Positions 1-8,193 of a stretch of DNA of 24,385 bases are shown here, in pieces. This DNA is from JADJEI01 sp035328465 (GTDB lineage: Bacteria > Bacteroidota > Ignavibacteria > Ignavibacteriales > Ignavibacteriaceae). Numbering within the stretch: the stretch's first letter is position 1; each line of letters starts with the position of its first letter. The translations under genes were made by a program, and so were the position numbers. The notes beneath the pieces were generated by a model. It ran no database searches. It was not told the DNA's origin and was given only the letters and a program-made list of their open reading frames with translations. The stretch lies in the NCBI GenBank assembly GCA_035328465.1, contig DAOLIQ010000050.1, positions 1 to 24,385 on the forward strand, read 5' to 3'.

Positions 1-261
1 CAGAACAAATACGCAAGATTTATGAGATTTACAGGCTTGCCAACTCAGTCAACGATTAGAATTGTTTCGCTCGCTGGAGTATTTGTTCGTAAAATTGAAA
101 AAAACTCTACTTCCCCCTATGTTGATTGGGATCTTTTAAATTCGTCCGGAGTTCCAGTCGCTAGTGGAGTTTATATCGCATACATTGATATGCCCGGTAT
201 AGGTACAAAAATAATGAAGCTGGCAGTTATTCAAGAAACGCAATACATTGATAGAATCTAA
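1..261 (+). CDS. C-terminal end of a secreted protein with a T9SS type A sorting domain (5' partial)
   Basis: The reading frame is open from the first base, so this is the last 86 residues of a larger protein whose body lies outside the window. The visible part fits the beta-sandwich C-terminal sorting domain that directs Bacteroidota proteins to the type IX secretion system: an R-F-T-G-L-P start, an I-R-I-V-S-L-A-G-V-F-V strand, a W-D-L turn, V-A-S-G-V-Y then an A-P-G-like M-P-G-I-G-T-K segment and a final K-L-A-V-I-Q strand. After export such domains are normally cleaved off. The cargo's function cannot be told from this end. An internal ATG at position 22 is not a credible start because the domain begins before it. 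Recognition as a T9SS domain is confident; the subtype is inference. Confidence 0.85.
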   Translation, partial: QNKYARFMRFTGLPTQSTIRIVSLAGVFVRKIEKNSTSPYVDWDLLNSSGVPVASGVYIAYIDMPGIGTKIMKLAVIQETQYIDRI

Positions 262-267
262 ATTCAA

Positions 268-287
268 GGGGAAGTTAAACCTTCCCC
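268..287 (+). terminator. Hairpin after the T9SS cargo gene
   Basis: A perfect 7-bp stem (GGGGAAG at 268-274, CTTCCCC at 281-287) with a 6-nt loop lies 6 nt after the stop codon. No T-run follows, only AT-rich sequence, so it is not a textbook intrinsic terminator. It may stop transcription weakly or protect the 3' end of the message. Confidence 0.4.
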
Positions 288-332
288 AAATATTAATTAA
301 AAGTATTGCTATTAACTAAGGAGAAATTAAAA

Positions 333-1370
333 ATGACTAAAAAATTGACAGTAGTTTTTATGGTGATAATGACTTTGATGACTTTATCATCCAATCTTTA
401 TGCCGGCGGAGGAAAAAGAAATGGAACTGCCGGAGCTCAGGAATTACTTATTCCAGTTAATGCACGTGGATTAGCTATGAGCGGTGCCTATATTTCAGGT
501 ATGACGGGAATTGATGCACTTTATTATAATCCCGCCGGATTTGGTGCAGGCTCGACTAGTACTGAAGCAATGTTTTCTTATATGAATTATATAGCAGACA
601 TTGGCTTATCTTATGCTGCCATTGGTGCAAACCTTGGTGATTTTGGAGCGATCGCTTTTAGCGTAAGAACATTAGACTTTGGTGATATTCCTATTACCAC
701 GGTTGAGAATCCTTATGGTACTGGCTCGACATTTTCACCAACTTTTGTAATTGCCGGTATGACTTATTCAAATTCACTGACAGATAGAATTCGGGTTGGT
801 GTTAATCTAAACCTTATTTCTGAAAAAATTATTGGAACAAGTGCTTCCGGTTTTTCCTTTGATGCTGGTATTCAATACAATGGATTAGCCGGCATAGAAG
901 GATTACAAATGGGAGTTGTTTTGAGAAATCTTGGTCCGCAAATGGCTTTCGATGGACCGGATCTCTTAAGGGTTGCGACTGAATCAGGTTCAGACAGAGG
1001 TAACCAAAGGTACAGTATTGTTGCAGCTTCGTTCGAATTACCATCCCAACTGGAACTCGGTTTAGCTTATCAATATCAGTTTGATGAAAGCAACCAGATG
1101 CTGTTTGCTTCATCATTCCAAAATAACAACTTTGCAAATGATGAATACAGACTTGCAGGCGAATATGGTTTTCAGAATACTTTTTTCGTTAGAGGCGGAT
1201 ATGCTTATGTCTCTGAAAACGCCGGAAACACGGACGAAAGTATATGGGGCCCGACTTTTGGTGCAGGGGTAAAACTTCAAACCGGAGTTGATATTTCTGT
1301 TGATTATGCATATCGTTCAGTAGATTATTTTGATGCTAATCATATGGTTACGGTAAAACTTGGTTTCTAA
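333..1370 (+). CDS. PorV/PorQ-family outer membrane beta-barrel protein
   Basis: A 345-residue exported protein. The ATG at 333 is chosen because AAGGAG (318-323) precedes it by 9 nt and a normal signal peptide follows (M-T-K-K, a hydrophobic stretch, cleavage likely after N-L-Y-A); an in-frame TTG at 306 would spoil that. The mature start, with G-T-A-G-A-Q-E-L-L-I-P-V-N-A-R-G and later A-L-Y-Y-N-P-A-G, is the hallmark of the PorV/UPF0164 group, FadL-like outer-membrane barrels. PorV itself shuttles T9SS cargo at the cell surface, but Ignavibacteria-type genomes carry many paralogues. The remaining sequence alternates short strands with glycine-rich turns and ends in an aromatic residue (K-L-G-F), as expected for a barrel. 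The preceding gene is a T9SS cargo, which fits a surface-secretion role, but which paralogue this is remains unknown. Confidence 0.85.
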   Translation: MTKKLTVVFMVIMTLMTLSSNLYAGGGKRNGTAGAQELLIPVNARGLAMSGAYISGMTGIDALYYNPAGFGAGSTSTEAMFSYMNYIADIGLSYAAIGANLGDFGAIAFSVRTLDFGDIPITTVENPYGTGSTFSPTFVIAGMTYSNSLTDRIRVGVNLNLISEKIIGTSASGFSFDAGIQYNGLAGIEGLQMGVVLRNLGPQMAFDGPDLLRVATESGSDRGNQRYSIVAASFELPSQLELGLAYQYQFDESNQMLFASSFQNNNFANDEYRLAGEYGFQNTFFVRGGYAYVSENAGNTDESIWGPTFGAGVKLQTGVDISVDYAYRSVDYFDANHMVTVKLGF

Positions 1371-1392
1371 TTGTTCTATTTGAATTAAATTT

Positions 1393-1417
1393 AAGGCAGG
1401 CAACCCCTGCCTTTTTT
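1393..1417 (+). terminator. Intrinsic terminator after the PorV-like gene
   Basis: An 8-bp stem AAGGCAGG/CCTGCCTT with a 5-nt loop runs directly into six T residues (1412-1417). This is a good rho-independent terminator that separates the PorV-like gene from the GWxTD gene. Confidence 0.85.
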
Positions 1418-1436
1418 ATTAACAAGGATAATTGAA

Positions 1437-2813
1437 GTGAAAAGAATAATATTCTCTTTATTGTTTTTGCAGTCGGTTTTATCTGCTCAAACAAATTTTA
1501 AAGTAGATATCGATTATGCGCGATTCTTCTACGATGATTCTACCGGGTATATCGAAATTTATTATGGATTCTATACGCCAAATATGAGTGTTAAAGAATC
1601 TGAAGGCAAAAAGGAAGTTGCAGGTAATCTTAGTATTAATATTCTTGAGAAAAGTACTAATGCTTTACAAGTGAATAAACAATATCAGTTTCAAAATCCT
1701 GTTTTTGATTCAACCTCGACCGAAGAAACAAAATCACTGATTGGTGTGCTTACTTACAGATTAAAATATGGTGAGTACATTTGTAAAATATTAGCGTCTG
1801 ATTTGAATGATACAACAAAATCCGAAGATATTACTTTTGAGTTTATGTTGGATTATAATAAGCACAATACTTTTTTTGCCAGTGATCTTCAGCTTGCAAA
1901 TTCAATTACTAAATTAGAAAATGAAAATGCAGATAGTTCACCATTTTATAAAAATACTTTTGATGTGATTCCAAATCCTTCAGGGGTTTATGGCGATAAA
2001 ATGCCAGTGATATTTTTCTATTCAGAATTGTATTCAATCAATAAAGAAATAAACGAATTGAAACTTCGGCTTGATTATTTGTTAGTAAATTCATCAAGTA
2101 AAACAGTTTATAGAAAAAGGAAATTTATCAATCGTGATCATCCATCTCTTGTTGATGTCGGGACTTGTAATGTAAGTAAGTTCCCAAGTGGATCTTATAC
2201 GCTTGTCCAAATTTTATCTGACAGTATTAAGAATATTTCTTATCTAACGTCAAAGAAAGTTTATATTTTTAATCCTGGTGTTATTGACTCAAGTTCCTTA
2301 GTAAAAACAGATGGTTCTCAGCTCGCTACAGAATTTGGAGCAATGTCTGAAGAAGAATTAAATGAAATTTATGAACAGTCGAGCTATATTTCTGTTTCTG
2401 ACGAAAATAAGCAATGGGAGCGGTTGACTAATGCTGAAGGCAAGAAAAAGTTTTTAGTCGCATTCTGGAGCAATAGGATTTTTAATCCGGAATTCCCCGA
2501 AATTGATTTTAAGAACGAATACTTTAATCGCGTGAAGCAGGCGAATGAGCGGTTTACTACAATTCAAAAAGTTGGCTGGAAAACAGACAGAGGAAGGGTA
2601 TTTATTACATATGGAGAACCTTCTGAAATTGAACGCTTCCCCAACGAGGTGGATAAAAAACCATACGAAATATGGTATTACAACCAGATTGAGGGGGGTG
2701 TGCAGTTTGTTTTTGCTGATCTCTCAGGTTTTTCGGATTATTTACTTTTACATTCAACCAAAAGAGGTGAATTGCGTGATGACGACTGGGCACAAAGAAT
2801 TTTTGTGCATTAA
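1437..2813 (+). CDS. GWxTD domain-containing exported protein
   Basis: A 458-residue protein starting at GTG, with AAGG (1424-1427) 9 nt upstream. The first ~17 residues form a signal peptide (M-K-R-I-I-F-S-L-L-F-L, cleavage near S-A-Q). The middle is beta-rich and has no motif I recognise. The C-terminal ~130 residues form the GWxTD domain: a W-E-R-L and F-L-V-A-F-W-S-N-R segment, then G-W-K-T-D-R-G-R at about 380-387, followed by I-T-Y-G-E-P and E-I-W-Y-Y. This domain is common in Bacteroidota/Chlorobi and Acidobacteria, and its biochemical role is not known. It is probably periplasmic or cell-surface. It sits after a terminator, so it likely has its own promoter; none was clear. The family assignment is firm and the function open. 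Confidence 0.85.
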   Translation: MKRIIFSLLFLQSVLSAQTNFKVDIDYARFFYDDSTGYIEIYYGFYTPNMSVKESEGKKEVAGNLSINILEKSTNALQVNKQYQFQNPVFDSTSTEETKSLIGVLTYRLKYGEYICKILASDLNDTTKSEDITFEFMLDYNKHNTFFASDLQLANSITKLENENADSSPFYKNTFDVIPNPSGVYGDKMPVIFFYSELYSINKEINELKLRLDYLLVNSSSKTVYRKRKFINRDHPSLVDVGTCNVSKFPSGSYTLVQILSDSIKNISYLTSKKVYIFNPGVIDSSSLVKTDGSQLATEFGAMSEEELNEIYEQSSYISVSDENKQWERLTNAEGKKKFLVAFWSNRIFNPEFPEIDFKNEYFNRVKQANERFTTIQKVGWKTDRGRVFITYGEPSEIERFPNEVDKKPYEIWYYNQIEGGVQFVFADLSGFSDYLLLHSTKRGELRDDDWAQRIFVH

Positions 2814-2924
2814 CTACTTGGTTCCCTGAATTCAATATCTCAATTCTTGAGGTGAAATAAAATCAATTGCAATCTATTTTCATTATTCTAATTTTGCAAT
2901 TATACTTTTATCAATTAGAATACT

Positions 2925-3794
2925 TTGAAAACGAAACTCGAATACTTGTTATTAATTTCTTTCCAAAAATTCTTTGGTCTAATTGGACTTCAGAAAGCCA
3001 GAAAATTTAGTTTAGTTGTTGCTTTTGTCTTTTACTATTTAATCCCTATCCGAAAAACAACAGTCCTTAAAAACCTTCGTCTTGCATTTCCAAAATGGGA
3101 CGAGAATAAGATAAAAAAAACAGCTTGGGAAAATTATAAGAGTATTGCAGTAACATTTATTGAAATTTTATCTTTAGAAAACTTATCAACAGCTGAATTA
3201 ATTAATGCTGTCAACTGCCCGAATAAAAATTTAATAATTGACAAGTTCAATGAAGGAAAAGGGGTGATCCTACTTTCTGCGCATTTTGGGAATTGGGAAT
3301 TCGTTGCACTTTCTGTCTCCCTACAAATTGGAATTCCATTCTCAGTAATCATTAAACCCCAAAGCAACAAGTTTGTTTCGGACAGAATGAACAAGTATCG
3401 CACAAAATGGGGAAATAAAATTGTACCTCTTGGAATATCAGTAAGAACTACTTATCAAGAGTTAAAGTCAAAAAACATCATCGCGATGGTTGCGGATCAA
3501 AGGGGACCGGCGGGTGGAATGAGAGTTAATCTTTTTGGAATACCATCGGCTGCTTACGATGGACCAGCAACTCTTGCAGTCAAAACAGGAGCTCCGATGA
3601 TTTACGGCATTAGCATTCGGCAGGCAGATTACTCATATTTGCTTGTATTAGAAGAAGTGGATATGAGCAATTTGCCTTCGAATGATGAGGAAAAAATTAA
3701 AGAAATTACTCAAAGACACACTTCGATACTAGAGCGAGTCATCAGACAGCATCCGGAGCAATGGTTTTGGATGCACAATAGGTGGAAGTATTAA
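2925..3794 (+). CDS. LpxL/HtrB-family lipid A acyltransferase
   Basis: A 289-residue inner-membrane enzyme that would add a secondary acyl chain to lipid A (or a related lipid) from acyl-ACP. The catalytic H-x4-E motif is intact as H-F-G-N-W-E with H120 and E125. Other family blocks follow: D-Q-R-G-P-A-G-G, F-G-I-P-S-A-A-Y-D-G-P-A and the C-terminal P-E-Q-W-F-W-M-H-N-R-W. A hydrophobic segment near residues 28-41 would anchor it. The start is TTG: an in-frame TAG lies 6 nt upstream (2916-2918), and the reading frame reaches the family's normal length only from here. No clear Shine-Dalgarno is seen. It abuts the heptosyltransferase gene without a gap, which supports a shared role in LPS assembly. 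The position of the acyl chain and the chain length cannot be read from sequence. Confidence 0.88.
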   Translation: MKTKLEYLLLISFQKFFGLIGLQKARKFSLVVAFVFYYLIPIRKTTVLKNLRLAFPKWDENKIKKTAWENYKSIAVTFIEILSLENLSTAELINAVNCPNKNLIIDKFNEGKGVILLSAHFGNWEFVALSVSLQIGIPFSVIIKPQSNKFVSDRMNKYRTKWGNKIVPLGISVRTTYQELKSKNIIAMVADQRGPAGGMRVNLFGIPSAAYDGPATLAVKTGAPMIYGISIRQADYSYLLVLEEVDMSNLPSNDEEKIKEITQRHTSILERVIRQHPEQWFWMHNRWKY

Positions 3795-4820
3795 ATGTCA
3801 GTTCAAAGAATTCTTGTAATTCAAACAGCCTTTATTGGCGATGCCATTCTGACTTTGCCAATGATACAATTTCTTTCTAACAAATTTAATAATTGTAGTG
3901 TTGATGTTTTGGCTATTCCATCTACGGCAGAGTTGTTTTATTCTTCACCATTCGTTAACAAAGTATTCGTAATTGATAAGAAGAATGAACACAAATCATT
4001 TTGGTCCGTCATTAAAATCGCAAAAATAATTTCTACCAATAATTATACAAAAATATACTCCCCCCATAGATCATTCAGAACCGCATTGATTGTTTTGTTT
4101 TCTAAAGTGAAAGAAACAATTGGATTTTCAAACTCGAGCTTTACACACGTTTATGAGAATGTAATTGAATATAGATACGATTTTCATGAAGTTAGGCGAA
4201 ACCTTGAACTTGCAGGAAACAAAACAAATGACACAGATTGGAAAATACTGCCGATAATTACTCCCAAGGATGAGGTAAGAAAAAAAGTTGAGGAAGTGCT
4301 TTCGATAAAAAAAATAAATAACTTTGTGGCAATTGCACCAGGAAGTATCTGGGCGACGAAAAGATATCCTGAAGAATATTTCAAAAAAATAATTGATTAC
4401 TTAATTAATTTAAATGAGACTGTTCTTCTTCTCGGCAGCCAAGAAGATTTTAATATGTGCAATTCAATTTCAAATAACAGTGACAAAGTGATTAACATGG
4501 CTGGAGAGCTAAGTTTAATTGAGTCAATAGAACTTTTAAAAAAAGCAAAATTATTAATCTGTAATGACAGCGCTCCTACACATCTTGGTATGTGTGCTGA
4601 TATTCCGGTATTGACTATTTATTGTTCTACCGTACCCGACTTTGGATTTTACCCATATAATAATAAAAGCCAATCTATTGGAATTAATAATTTAAGTTGC
4701 AAACCATGCGGAATTCATGGGCATCCCATTTGTCCGCTTGGTCATTTCAATTGCGGTAATAATTTGCTTCCGGAAAATATACTACCAATTATTAATAAAA
4801 TTCTTACTAATGAAAGCTGA
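3795..4820 (+). CDS. Glycosyltransferase family 9 (ADP-heptose:LPS heptosyltransferase-like)
   Basis: A 341-residue GT-B fold cytoplasmic enzyme, probably transferring heptose to the LPS core. The N-terminus reads R-I-L-V-I-Q-T-A-F-I-G-D-A-I-L-T-L-P, the standard GT9 opening. The second domain starts near A-P-G-S-I-W-A-T-K-R-Y-P (181-192) and contains the nucleotide-sugar block C-N-D-S-A-P-T-H-L (256-264). A cysteine cluster near the C-terminus (C302, C305, C313, C320, with C-P-L-G-H) is typical of the heptosyltransferase II type. The ATG follows directly after the acyltransferase stop codon, so the two are probably translationally coupled. The donor could be another sugar; the family is certain, the substrate inferred. 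Confidence 0.85.
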   Translation: MSVQRILVIQTAFIGDAILTLPMIQFLSNKFNNCSVDVLAIPSTAELFYSSPFVNKVFVIDKKNEHKSFWSVIKIAKIISTNNYTKIYSPHRSFRTALIVLFSKVKETIGFSNSSFTHVYENVIEYRYDFHEVRRNLELAGNKTNDTDWKILPIITPKDEVRKKVEEVLSIKKINNFVAIAPGSIWATKRYPEEYFKKIIDYLINLNETVLLLGSQEDFNMCNSISNNSDKVINMAGELSLIESIELLKKAKLLICNDSAPTHLGMCADIPVLTIYCSTVPDFGFYPYNNKSQSIGINNLSCKPCGIHGHPICPLGHFNCGNNLLPENILPIINKILTNES

Positions 4821-5433
4821 AATTATTTACATAGACAAAAACCCCGCTGATGCAGTGTTATTAGCAAAAAAAATATACCTTGAGGGTGGGGTTTTTGTTT
4901 ATCCCACTGATACAATATACGGTTTCGGCGCTAATCCATTAAACGATGAAGCCATTCAAAGAATAAACGTGATAAAAGGTAGGGAGAAATGGAAACGTTA
5001 TATTCTGTTAATCAATAGCATTGATGATCTGAAAAGATATGTGGAATTAAGTTCAGAAAAACATTTTGATTATTTACTTTCAATTTGGCCTAATCCTGTA
5101 TCAGTTGTACTAAAACTAAATAATGAAATGAAAAAATTATTTAAATCGGAGACAAGTGCCTTCAGAATTCCCAATCACAGATTTTGCAACCAGTTTCTAA
5201 ATGAATTAAAAATGCCTCTAATTTCAACGAGCGTAAATAGAACGGAAGAAGAACCTTTAAACGATGTATCGTTGATAACAGAAATATTCGGAAATGAGGT
5301 TGACGCCATTTTTTATAATAAGAAAAAATCATTTTTTCAGGCTTCAACACTGATTGATTTAACGGGGGATGAACCGGTTCTAATTCGCGAAGGCAAAATT
5401 AAATTCAATGATTTAATGAAAAAATTCATTTGA
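4810..5433 (+). CDS. TsaC/Sua5/YrdC-type threonylcarbamoyl-AMP synthase
   Basis: A 207-residue YrdC-domain protein. The family makes threonylcarbamoyl-AMP from threonine, bicarbonate and ATP, the first step of the t6A37 modification of ANN-reading tRNAs. The key block Y-P-T-D-T-I-Y-G-F-G-A-N-P (31-43) is clear, then K-G-R-E-K (56-60), S-A-F-R-I-P (116-121) and S-T-S-V-N (139-143). Several positions differ from the common consensus (P-T-D-T-V-Y-G-L-G, S-T-S-A-N-x-S-G), so it is a divergent member. The ATG at 4810 is chosen because the domain starts just after it, overlapping the heptosyltransferase gene by 11 nt; an in-frame ATG at 4717 would lie deep inside that gene. The length is close to that of TsaC, with no Sua5 C-terminal domain. 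Confidence 0.82.
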   Translation: MKAEIIYIDKNPADAVLLAKKIYLEGGVFVYPTDTIYGFGANPLNDEAIQRINVIKGREKWKRYILLINSIDDLKRYVELSSEKHFDYLLSIWPNPVSVVLKLNNEMKKLFKSETSAFRIPNHRFCNQFLNELKMPLISTSVNRTEEEPLNDVSLITEIFGNEVDAIFYNKKKSFFQASTLIDLTGDEPVLIREGKIKFNDLMKKFI

Positions 5434-5442
5434 CCATTTTAG

Positions 5443-7323
5443 ATGAGTAAAAAGAAAAGACACGAAATCCCTAAATCAGAAGTAAAAGTTGTTAAGAATA
5501 AAACCATAGATAATCAAGAGCGAATAATTGTTATATCAATTCTTATCTTAGGTTTTATTCTGCGACTTGTTTATGTTTTTGACACCATAAGCTCGCCTTT
5601 TTATTTGAATCTATTTTCAGATTCTAAAATATATTTTGATTGGGCAAAACAAATTGCAACTTCAGGAAATTGGCTTGGTGATTCAGTTTTCTTCATGTCA
5701 CCGGGGTACCCATATTTTCTTTCAGCAATTTTCATTTTTTTGGGTCCATCAATATTAGCGATTAGAATTATTCAAGTTCTAATCAGTACAATCACAATTT
5801 TTTTTATCTATCTTTCGGCAAAAAATTTATTCGGTAGAAATTCAGGATACTTTGCTGCAGGCCTTACTTCTATATTTAGTTTGTTTATTTTTTATTCCGG
5901 CACTATACTCGGGGAAACAGTTCAGATTCTTTTAATCTCATATTTGTGCGTTCTTTTGAGTAAAAATAAAATAGAAGGCAAAACAAAACATTGGTTCAAG
6001 GTAGGGTTGACCTTGAGTGTTGCTGCACTATTCAGAGCAAACATCCTCATTTTTGCAATTGTTATTCTTGTATTTATGATCTTTAAATCTTTACGAAAGG
6101 AAATAGAGATCAAAACAGTAAGAACTATTATGTTAAGTTTTTTTGCCGGCTTGATAATCCCGTTGGTGATTGTTACATCTCGAAATTACTTTGTTGGCGG
6201 CGATTTTGTGGCCATTAGTTCTAACGGCGGAATAAATTTTTTTATTGGAAATAATGAAAGTTCCCCCGGGGTTTATTTGACCCCAAAAGGATTTGATCTT
6301 TACAAAGATATGTCGGGTGAAAAATTTGCCGAAAAAATAACAGGGCGAAACCTAAACTCTGCAGAAGTATCTAACTATTGGTTTAGTAGGGGAAGGGATT
6401 ATATTTTTTCACATCCTGCTGATGCCTTAATTTTGTTTGGTAAAAAAATATTACTGTTTTTCGATGATGATGAAAATCCCCAATCATCGACTACTGACAT
6501 AAATTTTTTCAGAGAAAATTATTCTATTCTTTTAAAACTGCCTTTCCCAGGATTTTTATTTATTCTGTTATTGGCAGCTATAGGCGTATACTTTTCATGG
6601 AAAAATAAAAAGCCTGTTCAGTTTCTTATTCTACTTTTGTTAAGCCTAATTTTATCAACCGCAATATTCTTTGTTATTGGAAGATTTAGGTTAGTCGCAG
6701 TGCCTATTCTAATAATCTTTGCAGGTTTTGGAATTAGTGAGTTAATAAATATAATTAAAGCAAAAAGATTTTTAGAGTTAACCAAACCGATAATTATTCT
6801 GTTATTAATTATTGCAGTTCAATTTATTATCCCTAAATTTAATTATTCTAACTATGAAGCATGGTCAAACCTTGCAGATGTATATTTTCAGAATAAAGAA
6901 TTCGATGAGGCTTTAATAAACGCGCAGAAATCATTAGCTCTTAAAAAAACTGATTTTGGTTTTGTACTTCTTGCAAATACTTATGCTGCAAAAGGGAACA
7001 ACCAAGCAGCAGCAGAGAATTATAAGAATGCGATCAGGTTAAATCCTGAATCTCCTTTAGCATATTTTAACTTTGGATTATTTTTTACACAGCAGGGTAA
7101 CTTTGATGATGCCTTAGTAAATTATAACCTGGCAACTAAATTTGATCCGACATTTGCCGAAGCATATCGTAACATGGCGATTATCTATTATATGACTGAA
7201 AATTATGAACAATCCCTGAAATTCTTTGAAAAATATTTATCATTAATTTCTGACGAACAGATTAAAACAACGGTTCTTCAGGATATTAGCGAAATTAAAA
7301 AACGACTAATCGAGCAGAAATAA
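5443..7323 (+). CDS. GT-C (PMT/ArnT-like, GT39) membrane glycosyltransferase with C-terminal TPR repeats
   Basis: A 626-residue polytopic protein. A short basic N-tail (K-K-K-R) precedes about ten hydrophobic segments. After the first one, S-D-S-K-I-Y-F-D-W-A and M-S-P-G-Y-P-Y-F form the first periplasmic loop typical of GT39/ArnT-like enzymes, where acidic residues act in catalysis. These enzymes move sugars from polyprenyl phosphate onto lipids or proteins at the outer face of the inner membrane. The last ~155 residues (about 470-620) hold three or four TPR units (for example A-W-S-N-L-A-D-V-Y-F and A-Y-F-N-F-G-L-F-F), which lie after the final TM segment and probably bind a partner. The ATG is 9 nt after the TsaC stop. 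The acceptor is unknown; an O-glycosylation or lipid-sugar role is equally possible. Confidence 0.78.
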   Translation: MSKKKRHEIPKSEVKVVKNKTIDNQERIIVISILILGFILRLVYVFDTISSPFYLNLFSDSKIYFDWAKQIATSGNWLGDSVFFMSPGYPYFLSAIFIFLGPSILAIRIIQVLISTITIFFIYLSAKNLFGRNSGYFAAGLTSIFSLFIFYSGTILGETVQILLISYLCVLLSKNKIEGKTKHWFKVGLTLSVAALFRANILIFAIVILVFMIFKSLRKEIEIKTVRTIMLSFFAGLIIPLVIVTSRNYFVGGDFVAISSNGGINFFIGNNESSPGVYLTPKGFDLYKDMSGEKFAEKITGRNLNSAEVSNYWFSRGRDYIFSHPADALILFGKKILLFFDDDENPQSSTTDINFFRENYSILLKLPFPGFLFILLLAAIGVYFSWKNKKPVQFLILLLLSLILSTAIFFVIGRFRLVAVPILIIFAGFGISELINIIKAKRFLELTKPIIILLLIIAVQFIIPKFNYSNYEAWSNLADVYFQNKEFDEALINAQKSLALKKTDFGFVLLANTYAAKGNNQAAAENYKNAIRLNPESPLAYFNFGLFFTQQGNFDDALVNYNLATKFDPTFAEAYRNMAIIYYMTENYEQSLKFFEKYLSLISDEQIKTTVLQDISEIKKRLIEQK

Positions 7324-7343
7324 TATATGAATAGGTGCGCGTA

Positions 7344-8183
7344 ATGAAATTAATAACTCAAGTCAAATCCTCTATGATTAGAATAATGGGCTACATCGTG
7401 TTGTTGGTCCCTGATAGTTCAAGTACATCAGCGAAATCATTCAAGTTTTCGATCAGAACAATTTTTCCTTTAATGTTAGTCTACACACTTTTTTCAGCTC
7501 TCCTAGGTTTCTTCATAATTAATCTAACTCCATTAAACAATTTTCTTAATTATTCTAAAAGTAGAACAAATTCTGAATCTTCAAATATTCAAGAGATGAA
7601 TTCTAAAATAATTTTTCTCACTCAGGAGTTGAGCAAGTTAAAATCATCAAACGAGAAATTGCGCTACGCAATCTTCCTTGGTGATTCATCCTTAGTTGAT
7701 TCTATTAAATCAGATATGGAAGAAAAAAAACAAAAAGATAAAAATCGGTTTGGCGGAAATATTTATTACATTGTAAAGGAAATTTTCTTTACGAAAATCT
7801 TTAGTCAAGAGTCAAGAAGTTTCATCAAACCCGCTGATGGTTTTATTAGCCGGGGATTTTTATCATCAAAGGGTCATGTGGGAATCGATTTTGTGTTGAA
7901 AGAAGGTACAGAAATTTTTGCCTCTGCTAATGGTTATGTTATTTATTCTAACTTCAATATTGAAGATGGGAATATGATTATTATTGCACACAGAGATGGT
8001 TATATAACAATCTATAAACACTGCAGCATGCTGCTTAAAAAAGAAAGAGATAATGTGATTCAAGGTGAATTAATCGCACTAAGCGGTAATACCGGTAAAA
8101 TAACAACCGGTCCACATTTACATTTCGAAATTTGGAAAGATGGAATCCCGCTGGATCCATCGAAAATATTATTAAATTTATAA
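7344..8183 (+). CDS. Membrane-anchored M23 family peptidoglycan endopeptidase
   Basis: A 279-residue protein with one TM segment (about 37-60), a short coiled-coil-like stretch (about 80-130) and a C-terminal M23/LytM domain (about 162-275). The zinc ligands and catalytic residues of the family are all present: H-V-G-I-D (H178, D182), H226 in Y-K-H and H-L-H (H258, H260). It is therefore probably an active peptidase that cuts peptide cross-links in peptidoglycan from the periplasmic side, unlike the degenerate EnvC/NlpD type. The ATG at 7344 is preferred over GTG 7335 because a weak TAGG lies about 8 nt before it; the choice changes only three residues. It is followed after 10 nt by a bactofilin gene, a pairing known from cell-shape loci. 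Confidence 0.85.
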   Translation: MKLITQVKSSMIRIMGYIVLLVPDSSSTSAKSFKFSIRTIFPLMLVYTLFSALLGFFIINLTPLNNFLNYSKSRTNSESSNIQEMNSKIIFLTQELSKLKSSNEKLRYAIFLGDSSLVDSIKSDMEEKKQKDKNRFGGNIYYIVKEIFFTKIFSQESRSFIKPADGFISRGFLSSKGHVGIDFVLKEGTEIFASANGYVIYSNFNIEDGNMIIIAHRDGYITIYKHCSMLLKKERDNVIQGELIALSGNTGKITTGPHLHFEIWKDGIPLDPSKILLNL

Positions 8184-8193
8184 TGGAGTAAGA

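Noticed and set aside
306..332. Upstream TTG start for the PorV-like gene
   Set aside because: It would overlap the Shine-Dalgarno and put charged residues before the signal peptide. ATG 333 has good spacing from AAGGAG.
2839..2851. CTCAA/TTGAG hairpin after the GWxTD gene
   Set aside because: The stem is 5 bp with a 3-nt loop and no T-run, too weak to call a terminator.
2867..2921. Possible sigma-70 promoter before the acyltransferase gene (TTGCAA at 2894-2899 with TAGAAT at 2916-2921; also TATACT at 2901-2906)
   Set aside because: The first pair would place the transcription start beyond the TTG start codon at 2925. The second has no good -35. In AT-rich DNA both can arise by chance.
4717..4809. 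Upstream ATG giving TsaC 31 extra residues
   Set aside because: The extension lies inside the heptosyltransferase gene and is unlike any TsaC N-terminus. The domain starts just after ATG 4810.
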